NCBI GenBank assembly: GCA_036320915.1
Contig: JAXBDG010000017.1
Span: 62,001-126,000 of the forward strand
Length of the DNA stretch: 64,000 bases
From: Linnemannia elongata
Lineage: Eukaryota > Mortierellomycota > Mortierellomycetes > Mortierellales > Mortierellaceae
Direction of reading: 5' to 3'
In this document: positions 22,948 through 31,700 of the stretch, one piece after another
Position numbering within the stretch: the stretch's first letter is position 1
How the letters are laid out: each line of letters starts with the position of its first letter
Made by a program: the position numbers and the translations under genes
Notes under the pieces: generated by a model
Told to the model about the DNA's origin: nothing
Seen by the model: the letters and a program-made list of their open reading frames with translations, nothing else
Databases searched by the model: none

Positions 22948-23916
22948 ATGTTCGGCCGGTCCGACAAACGCATATCGCTGAACCCGCTCGACAACAGACA
23001 GTACGAGGCTGATACGACCCCCATCATCACTGACTTTCAGGCACAACAGACACCAACTACCCCTACAACCCCCCGGACTCCCAGGCACCCGCCACAATCT
23101 TCCAACCACCAGCAGCACGGCTATCCTAATAATGGATCTGGTCATAATGGTGGCTACAATGGTGGGAGGACCATGAAATCAGCCCCAATTCAACTCCCAA
23201 GTGGAGGAGGAGGGTCTAGTATCCATAGCGGCAACAGCGGCTATGGGAACGGTCGTTCTCAACAGCAGCAACAACAGCAACAATATCGAGATACCCAGAA
23301 CGAGGGCTACGGAGACGGAAATAGAGGAGGAGGACGTAGTGGAGCCAGGAGGAACAACACATACCATAGCAGTCATCATACTCAACGGCCACAACAACAA
23401 CGGCACAACACTACCTACCACGGCAACGGCAATCGTCAACAGCAACAGCAGCAACAGCAGCAGCAACCACAAGCACGTTCACAGATGATGTATCCACCCT
23501 CACCTTCGCCACGGAGTCAAGCGGACCTGCATCAAGCATACCCACCTGCCCAACCAATGTACTCCCCCACCTCGCCTTCCTTTCACAGTCAATACCCGCC
23601 CTCGTCCCCGGGGTCTCCTCTCCCAGCATATGTTGAAAGGCCCCAGATGGTACCTCCTCCACCTAGCTACTCCCCTTCATCAAACGTCCCCCAACGCACA
23701 GCGGCAAGCGATCCGGAGTTGGCCCTGTATGAGTCGAGCCAGTACTACACGAACCGGAACCGGGAACAGCAGCAGCAAAAGGAGGCTATGCGCCGACGCC
23801 GACAGCAGCAAGAGGAAGAATCTAGCAAGGGCGAATGCTGCAGTTGCTTCAAGGATATCGGGGAGTTCTGCCCCTGCCTGTGCTTTTGCTGCATGTTCGG
23901 CGCCATTGCCGCCTAG
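22948..23916 (+). CDS. Q/P/G-rich protein with cysteine-rich C-terminal tail
   Basis: A single exon of 322 residues starting MFGRSDKRISLNPLDNRQYE. Residues 30-270 are low complexity: poly-Gln, Gly/Asn-rich blocks and repeated PPSPS and YPPS motifs. The last 32 residues hold ten cysteines (GECCSCFKDIGEFCPCLCF followed by CCMFGAIAA). A short Cys-rich hydrophobic tail after a disordered Q/P/Y-rich body resembles CYSTM/PCC1-type proteins, which attach to the plasma membrane by a cysteine-rich segment or palmitoylation; that assignment is by architecture only. It could instead be a fungus-specific orphan. The start follows a very long CT-rich leader. An AATAAA lies at about 24141, and there is no intron. 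Confidence 0.7.
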   Translation: MFGRSDKRISLNPLDNRQYEADTTPIITDFQAQQTPTTPTTPRTPRHPPQSSNHQQHGYPNNGSGHNGGYNGGRTMKSAPIQLPSGGGGSSIHSGNSGYGNGRSQQQQQQQQYRDTQNEGYGDGNRGGGRSGARRNNTYHSSHHTQRPQQQRHNTTYHGNGNRQQQQQQQQQQPQARSQMMYPPSPSPRSQADLHQAYPPAQPMYSPTSPSFHSQYPPSSPGSPLPAYVERPQMVPPPPSYSPSSNVPQRTAASDPELALYESSQYYTNRNREQQQQKEAMRRRRQQQEEESSKGECCSCFKDIGEFCPCLCFCCMFGAIAA

Positions 23917-25155
23917 GAGCACTGTGTTTGATTTTCGCTCTTTTGCTTTCGTTGTAGCTTTATATTCCTTTGTTGCTCAGCATCCACCCTTCCTCTAACT
24001 CCTCCTTTCTATACGCTCGACTTCCCTTTCGCTTTCGCCGATCCATCTCCTTGTCAGATGTTTAACCCTTTTCCTTGAGGCTGGACCTTATGTTCCTTCT
24101 CTAATTTAACCTCCTCCCATACGATCCCTTCCTAAAAGTCAATAAACCTCACTCTTTGTACAGTATTATCAACACACTTTTCACAGCACACAATGAAATA
24201 CTTAAAGGCGTTGTTATTGTGCCTATTGGCCTTCTTAGACTGTTTATACAAGGTCGACTTATGCTTTGCTAAACAAATCTTCAATTGCTCACAACGAAGT
24301 ACTAAGGGTCGTGTTGAAATGAACAACATATTGCTATTTTTTTTTTTTTTTTTTTTTTTTTGTCAGCAAACTAGGTGCGGTTGTCGTTGGTTTCTCTTTC
24401 CTCATTCAAGCGCTAGCTCTCTCTTAGTCAATCTGTATTAGTGGGTTGGCTGGTTGTTCATTCTTTAGTCTGGCAACTTGGGAGAGAAAATAATAACAAG
24501 GTGAGGAACGAAACTCAAGATGAAGACGAGTGAGTACGAACAGAGTGTGAGCAGCAAGTATGAATCCTGCACTAGCACAGGAATGCAGACTGCCATCATC
24601 GGAAAAGGGGGGGTCTTGAAACACAGAGAAGAAAAGTGATTATACAAACAAAGGTTACCGTGAAGGACACAACTAGACAGGAGGGATGCTTATTTTGTTT
24701 TTCTTTCACTCGAGGATGTTAGGTTTTTTATTTTTGTTTTCGTTCGAAGTAACGGGGAGGACACAATTATTATTTACAAGGAGTTGGACTTTTAGAAGCA
24801 CAATTTTTGATGGATAAAACGAAAAGACAAAAACGAAAAGGTGAGAGAAAAAGGAGAGAAAAGGTACAAATACATGAGAGGAAGAATCTGCCTTTTTTTT
24901 TGTTTGAATTGGAGTAAGTTTTTTTTTTGGGTACAAAGAGAGAGAATCGCACGAAACTTCAACTGAATGAAGATGTTAGAACTGACTTTTTTTGTTGTTG
25001 GCAATAGAAAAAAAAAAGAAATGGTTGAAAGAGAACGGAAATGAAGAAACCGTGAAAATATTCAAGGTAGTAGAAACCATTATGCTGAGAGAGGATCACA
25101 CGGTGAGATGTGGCCTGGTCAATAGCACATGATCTGAGACGACTACAAGAGATAT
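23917..25155. other. convergent spacer between the Cys-tail gene and the RRM gene
   Basis: 3' flanks of two convergent genes, AT-rich, with a T homopolymer at about 24339-24361. No gene recognised. Confidence 0.55.
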
Positions 25156-25811
25156 TTAGTTGCGGACCCACTCGCCGTCAGAGCGGCCAGACTGAGCACC
25201 ACCCTGGTAACCTATGAGAAATGGCCATCAAATAGACAAGAGAGAATGATAAGAATATTAGAGACAGTTATTCAATGGAGTCCTGTTATTTGCTCGGTTT
25301 CTTCGGTGCCGCTGTTCAGATATCGCCCGATGTATTGAGGCGTGAAAGACATTCAGAAAAGAACGTACCGCCATAGCCACCGCCCTGCTGCTGGTTGTTG
25401 TAGCGGGGGGCGCTGTTGAAGCCACCACGGAAACCGCCACGGCTGCCGCCGGTGTTGGAGCGCTCAGAAGCACGGTCGACCTTGATCTGGCGACCCTCGA
25501 ACTCCTGATCGTTGAACTGCTGGATGGCAGCAGTGGCACCCTCTTCATCAGAGAAGGTGACGAAACCGAAGCCACGGGAGCGGCCTATTGAAAGGAAAAA
25601 GCACGAAGAAAGAACGTGTCAAGATGTTGATCTTTACGTGAAGATGAGGTGAACACATTCGGTCAGGTAGCAACAGAAACAGGTACACGTACCGGTCTCG
25701 CGATCTCTGACGACGATGGCGTCGGTGACGTTTCCGACCTGGCCGAATCCAGAGCGGAGGGAATCGTCGGTGGTGTTCCAGGACAAACCGCCAATGAACA
25801 ACTTGGTAGAC
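25156..25811 (-). CDS. small RRM (glycine-rich) RNA-binding protein; first exon not placed
   Basis: Exons 25811-25693, 25584-25369 and 25211-25156 encode a protein starting [18 protein letters not shown]. It contains RNP2 (KLFIGGLS) and RNP1 (RGFGFVTF) of one RRM, then [10 protein letters not shown] and a Gly/Arg/Asn/Gln tail ending [10 protein letters not shown]. This is the plant/fungal GRP/CIRBP-like layout of one RRM plus RGG-type tail, with a role in RNA binding and stress-related RNA metabolism. Phase requires two more bases (AT) before the first visible exon, so the start codon is split AT|G by an intron and the protein would be 130 residues. Candidate donors preceded by AT are at 25989 (GTACTC, 178-nt intron) and 27332 (GTAAGC, 1.5-kb intron); neither is proven. 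Confidence 0.88.
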
Positions 25812-27520
25812 CTACGTGTTTCGAAATAGCCGAAGAAAAAAAAAGAAAAAAAAAAGAAAAAAAAATTGTTAGGTTTCTTTTATCAGCACGAGTTGATAAC
25901 TACGACGCGCGACGATGATATCGACAACAGTCACCATGGGCGATGCCAATAACAATGTCGTCTTGATCATGAGCAGGTATGATGAGTACATAGAAACACA
26001 AAGGTATAAAAGAACTGGAAGGTAGAGGGCGAAAGTAGATATGGCAAAGAAAAGGGCCCAGACCAAGCCAATAAGGACCCAGAAGAGTTATTCAATGACC
26101 AGGGACTGTAGTGGACACATAAACACTTTGACTAAAGCAGCCGCAGTATCTATCGATCCATTCGATGTGTATGGACGATCGATCGCACCTCATCCCACCT
26201 CATTCTTGCGCCAATTAAACCAGGTATAGAGACGACGACACACCCACAACCCACAACCCACAATGCAAGCTACCAAACCCCCTTTCTTTTTCTTTTTTTC
26301 TTTGAGGAACAAAATGGTAAAAAATCACACAATTTGGGGAGGTAGGAGACACACAGAGAGCATGTATGCGAAAAGAAAGAGAAGGCAAAAGGGAAAAAAA
26401 CAATACAAAATGGAATGGGGCAGGCCCCTGTGCGCAAAAAAAAAAAAAAAAAAAAAAAAAAGGCAACACTGCCCCCCCTTTTTCCCTTTTCTTCTGTGTC
26501 TGTGAGTTAGAGAGCAGACAGATCCGAGTCGCGAATACGAATACATGACCGTATTGCGTGTGGGAAAAGAGTAGACACTCGAACGAAAGAGTGCGCAATC
26601 CGGCGATCGAGCATTCGAACACCAAAAAGGGGAGGCCAGGCGTGTGCGCGCCGCGCAGAAACCAATGACTTGGCTGTCACCAGCTCATATCATTCGAGTG
26701 CATGGCCTTAACGAAGGCGCTGGAGACGAAAAGGCTCTGGTTTGCTGCCACGTCAGCTTCACTGCATCCTCCGCCACCATCACCACCATCACCACTACCA
26801 CCACCGTCCTCGCACCTCCTCCTGAGTTGTTGTCGTCCTTTGCAATTCCTTCCGCTTGCAAAGTAACTCCTTGTATCATGCTCACGTACTTTCCTCCTCT
26901 CTCACACGCACCCGTTCTTTTTGTCAATAACAGGGAAAGTATCTGAAATAAAGCGAATCGTTGTTCTGAATGGATAGCAAAACTTCGGTTCTTTATTAAA
27001 GAAAATAGAAAGCTGTGGTTGCTGTTTGTATAGAAACTCTTTCTCATTCACACCTCATCACTTTCTCTCCCTGAGACACCACACTTTAACACTCTCATCA
27101 TCTTCCTTCCTTCATCTCTTCACAGGTACGCACTGTCAGTTTGGTTTGTTTGTGTTTCAAAATAAGGGGGGTGGTACAAACAAGTACAGAGGACAAGGGG
27201 GTCATAATAAAAAATAAAAAATAAAAAAAAGTGCACCAAACACCATACCAATACTAAAAAGACATGAAGAGATACAAGATAGAAGACAATAGAGAGAGTA
27301 CATGTTCCCTGCGAAAGGGAATGATAGCTTACATGATTATAAAAGAGAGGGTGGGTGGGAGAAAGGGAGAGGGATGAGAGAATAAGGAAGAAAAGGAAGA
27401 GAAGGGAAGAGAAGAAAAGGAGAAAAGATAATAAGTGTTTGTGTGTGTGTGTGTGTGTGCGTGCACTGACTCGATTCGATAGCGAGCACAGGCAGAGACA
27501 GACAGAAAAAAAAGATGCAC

Positions 27521-27610
27521 TTTCCTCAGCAAGGGGTTCGCGCACCTGGTAGTTTCTTCACCGCGGTTGCTGCATATAATATCACTCGACGATAGCAGTA
27601 AAACGTGCGC
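27521..27610. repeat. dispersed ~88-bp repeat, copy A
   Basis: Matches copy B (34394-34478) at roughly 80% identity by eye with small indels. Shared blocks are GGGGTTCGCGCAC, TTGGTAG/CTGGTAG, CACCGCGGTTGCTGCA, ATATC and AAAACGTGC. The two copies lie in the same orientation on either side of the STAND gene. GCGCAC near one end is complementary to GTGCGC at the other end in this copy. Confidence 0.85.
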
Positions 27611-27978
27611 TAAGGATATCGACCTCCATTGTGACACCAGTGGTCTGCTTCCGTCCCTTCCACCTCATACCTTCCCAACTTATACGGTGGGGCCGCACCC
27701 TCGTCTCTGGCTCTACCCTCCCCGCCCTCATCCTCACTGTTATCCGCCTTGCCATTCAAGCTCCTCTCAAGAGCCCCCAGATTCACCTTCGTTTCGACTG
27801 TAGCCTCGCCTCCTATCCGCTTGAACGTTCGTGTAGCCATCGGTGCCGTTGCTTTCCCTCTCTAGGAGGCTTTGTTCAGTGCGAACTTCCTTCGTTTCTT
27901 GGGTTCCTTTGATCCGGTCTCGTTATTGTATTCGCCATCGGTGCTAACATCGTCTTTGTCTTCATAGTCGTCGTTCAT
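27610..27978 (-). pseudogene. coding-like frame interrupted by one in-frame TAG
   Basis: From ATG at 27978 the frame reads MNDDYEDKDDVSTDGEYNNE, an NLS-like KEPKKRRKF, then a TAG, and continues in the same frame from ATG at 27840 (MATRTFKRIGGEATVETKVN) to a stop at 27610. The composition (acidic plus basic, GC-rich codons) looks coding. The TAG could be the end of an intron (CTCCTAG), but no good donor lies upstream. The terminal stop abuts repeat copy A. No family recognised; a decayed gene, an unrecognised intron, or chance are all possible. Confidence 0.3.
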
Positions 27979-28131
27979 TATTTTCCCTTCTTAACACGAA
28001 TTGAACTCATATCGTTTGTAGCGAAGCAAAAGTACCGTACCAATGAGAAAAAAAAGTAAAACAAGTTCTAACTTAACAAGGCGTACAAAAAGGTGTGAGA
28101 TTGAGAGCATCGACCATCAACCAGCAACCAT

Positions 28132-28263
28132 TAGCCCTATTCAGAGTTGAAAAAAGATTTCTGTTCGTTTTCCATCTTTGGGAATCGTACATAGGATTGA
28201 AGCTGTTCGTTTCCCAAACATGGAAAACGGACAGAAATCTTTTTTCAACTCTGAATAGGCCTA
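28132..28263. mobile_element. hairpin element / MITE-like inverted repeat
   Basis: Arms 28132-28184 and 28211-28263 (53 nt each) are reverse complements with about three mismatches, separated by 26 nt. The arms end in TAG...CTA, so TA dinucleotides flank the palindrome as expected for Tc1/mariner-type insertion. There is no ORF. Such elements are non-autonomous DNA transposons; the transcript would fold into a long hairpin. It lies about 460 bp upstream of the STAND gene start. Confidence 0.75.
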
Positions 28264-28726
28264 TTGATTTGTACCTCTTGTCATAGGCCATGCCAATAGC
28301 CCAGATAAACGAAAGGCACTCAACAATGGCGACACACCGCTGTCGTTGTATGTTCTCTTTTTCTTTCCTTTTTACACTTCTCGTTAGCACTTCAGTCATT
28401 CATTCCATTGTTCACCACTTCCCTCTTCCTTCCTCATCACCACAACTATAACACTCCACCACCTCCCATTCATTTTCTTTGTTCGTCTCAACAACACAAC
28501 TTTTCCTGACCTGTTCACCGCCACTCAACCCTCGCTCTCGGGACACGTTTGTCAGTTTAGCATCAGTTGAACCGTCCAGCACACTTTCTCCTGAGGTAAA
28601 CCGGCGGAATACCTCACATCCATGACCACCGATCCTTTACCCGTATGTAGTAGCACTAGAAAGGAAGCGACTCTGAACTAACCATCGTCTTGAGACCTAC
28701 ACTTCTTCTTAGAAAGCCTATATATC

Positions 28727-31700
28727 ATGACTCAGGACGCGCGCCCAACCTCACCCCGACCCTCTGTTGACATCAACGATGCAGTCTCCACAATCGCCGA
28801 CCCTGCTTCGAAAAACAACAGCCCGCCTGACCCTGGCCTTGAATTCTTACACTGGAACTATCCCAACTTCCCTAAACCTGCTATCAGGACCGAATTGCCT
28901 CAAAACCTGGGGCGCATCGAGAAGTCTGAACAGTTGGTCTACTGGTGCTCCTTGCTCTTACAGCGTAATTATTCTTCACCCAGCCTGGTCAAGGCTGAAC
29001 GAAAGTGGCTGGAAGGGATGGACAAGGACTCTACAGAGCAGGATCGACTACGTTGGATTGCTACCCGGATGGTTGAGGTATTTATCTCGAACGTTGCCAG
29101 CAGGAGCTCTGTCGAGATCGCCGAGATTATTTCCCTAGGTCCTATTCTGGAGAAAGAGCCGTACCGCAAGTTGCTCTCGTCTATCATTGCAGCTTTTGAT
29201 GACGCTCTTCTCCTGGACGTCACCCTACTTCAAGGTCTTGTTCAGTTGGTGCAGTCCAATTCCCCTGGGTACCTGGAAGCTGACGACTTTATCAAGATCC
29301 TCAGCATCCTCAGGGTTCGTCTGCAGGGAACCCATGGTCAGTCATCAGAATACTCCTACCAACTTGTTATTGCTGTCTCCCGCGTCTTAGATGTTATGGC
29401 GGAGCACGGTGTCAAGGGCTTGGACCGGGTTGTCGAGCATGAGCCGCTAGCGGGCGTCTTGTCACCCTTGAAGGGCAGCTCGGATCCCTACATGATGTAC
29501 CAAGCCTGCTATGCCTTCCAGGCTCTGCAGTACGTCCCTGATAACGAAACTCCCCTACAAGCAATCCTTCGACAGTCTGCAGGAGTTGCCAAAGACCTCG
29601 TCAACATCACTGCCCTGACCCACCTAGACTTGGGCGCAATTCTCGAGGGCCTTACCAGTTTCCAATGCGCCGCCTTCAGTAGCACCTTTGACACTGCCAG
29701 TACTGTTTACAGTGGTGCTTCCTCACTTTTGGAGAGTGGCCGGTGTGTTCTGGAAGCTCTCAAGGAGAAGTATGGAACTGGAAAGAAGCAACCCTGGTAC
29801 GCGGCCATCCGTGCTGCCCACGCCCTTGCCCAAGCCGGTCAAATGAAGGACTTTAACCGCTTCATCTGTGAGGCGCCTTGTCGTCGTGATCCTTTGTTCC
29901 AGTGGGGCATATCCCAGATGTTATTAGAGATGACGAGAGATGCCGCCTGGGATCATGACACTCGAGAGCGCGCCCGCTGTCTTCTCCTTGGACTCCGCAC
30001 GCGAGACCCTGAGTGGAATCGGGATGAGAGCCTCAGAATCTATTTGTTGAGGGCTATGAGTCAGTTCGCCAACCCTGATGGTGAGGTTTTCAACGGCAAC
30101 ACGTCTGGTATTCGGTACCCGATGAGAAACCATCTCCCTCCGCCTACATCGTCACCTCTTCTCGCCCGAGTTCTGGATATTCCTGATGTAGAGTATGATC
30201 TGGAAGGGTTGAAGTTACAGCGGCTTGGGGAGCGCAAGAAGGGCGTCTATATTCCTCCGCAGGCGAAACCCAGTTTAAAAGCAGGCGACGACACCCTGTT
30301 CCCGCTCATGGAGAAGGTCTTGGAGTTCCTGGCCAGCAATCGCCAAGTTCTGCTCTTGTTGGGAGATTCTGGTGCCGGAAAGTCGACTTTCAACCTCGAG
30401 CTGGAGCACACACTGTGGATGAACTACAAGAAGTATGGGCCTATCCCTCTTTACATCAATCTTCCCACCATCGATGACCCAGCGCACGACCTTATCGAGA
30501 AACAGCTGCAACATCACAACTTCAATGAGGAGCAGATCCGGGAGATGAAATTGTACCGCAAGCTTGTTCTCATCTGCGATGGTTACGACGAAAGCCAGCT
30601 CAAGGTCAACATCCACACCACCAACCAGTTCAATCAGCCCGGACAGTGGAACGTCAAAATCGTCATCAGCTGCCGCACCCAGTATCTCGGACAGGACTAC
30701 CGCTACCGCTTTCAGCCGCTACCTGTTAATCGCTATGAAACCACAGCGACAGATCTCTTCCAGGAGGCGGTGGTCGCAGCGTTCACGAAAGGCCAGATCC
30801 AGCAGTATGTCGAAGAGTATGTCAAGGAGCTGCCTTCACACGATCTTTTTCAGTACCAGGCGCCTTGGACAGTCCAGGAGTACATGGAAACGCTGATCAA
30901 CATCCCTCATCTCATGGATCTCGTCTCCAACCCTTTTCTTTTGACCTTGGCTTTGGACGCTCTTCCTTCTGTCGTCGAGGCCAACAAGGATTTTTCGTCT
31001 ATCCGTATTACGCGCGTGCAGCTTTACGACAGCTTCGTCAAGCGATGGCTCAAGGTCAACAGGAAGAGACTGGAGGGCAGTCCACTGAGCGCCCAGGAGC
31101 GAGAAGAGTTAGACCTACTCATCGAAGACAACTTTTCTTACCATGGCATCCACTACCAGAAGGACCTTTCAAGAGCGATCTTCATGGACCATGCGGGAAA
31201 CCCGATCGTCACGTATACCCATCTCCGCGACAAGAACACATGGAAGGCTTCGTTCTTCAGTCCAAGTGGTCAGGCCAAGTTGCTTCGAGAGTCTAGTACG
31301 GTGATGCGATCCGGTGGTCATTTTCGGTTCCTTCATCGATCTCTTCTGGAGTACTTTTATTCAAGGACTATTTTCGATCCTATGGACTACAACGCTGATG
31401 CCGAGGGTATGGAGGAGCGAGAACAGGTTTATGACTTCAGAACCTGCCTGGCTCGGAGAAGTATTATCGAGGAGCCGTCGATCGTGCAGTTTTTGGCGGA
31501 GCGAGTGTTGCAGGATCCGCCATTCCAACAACAACTCCAGGATGTGATTGAGGAGTCCAAATCGGATGTTGAAGTAGAGTCCAATCAGTGTGCTGCAGCG
31601 AACGCTATCACGATTCTCGTTAAGGCTGGTGTGGACTTCCGCGGCGCCGATCTTCGAGGTATCAAGGTCCCAGGTGCCGATCTCTCCGATGGGCAGTTCG

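Larger units (their letters stand above)
25812..28726. other. 2.9-kb region between the RRM gene and the STAND gene
   Basis: Contains the unplaced first exon of the RRM gene, a 26-A tract (26436-26461), a CT-rich block at 27035-27124 ending CACAG, a GT microsatellite (about 27436-27461), one copy of a dispersed repeat (27521-27610), a coding-like frame broken by one stop (27610-27978), and a long inverted repeat (28132-28263). The CT-rich STAND promoter follows at 28380-28520. Confidence 0.6.
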
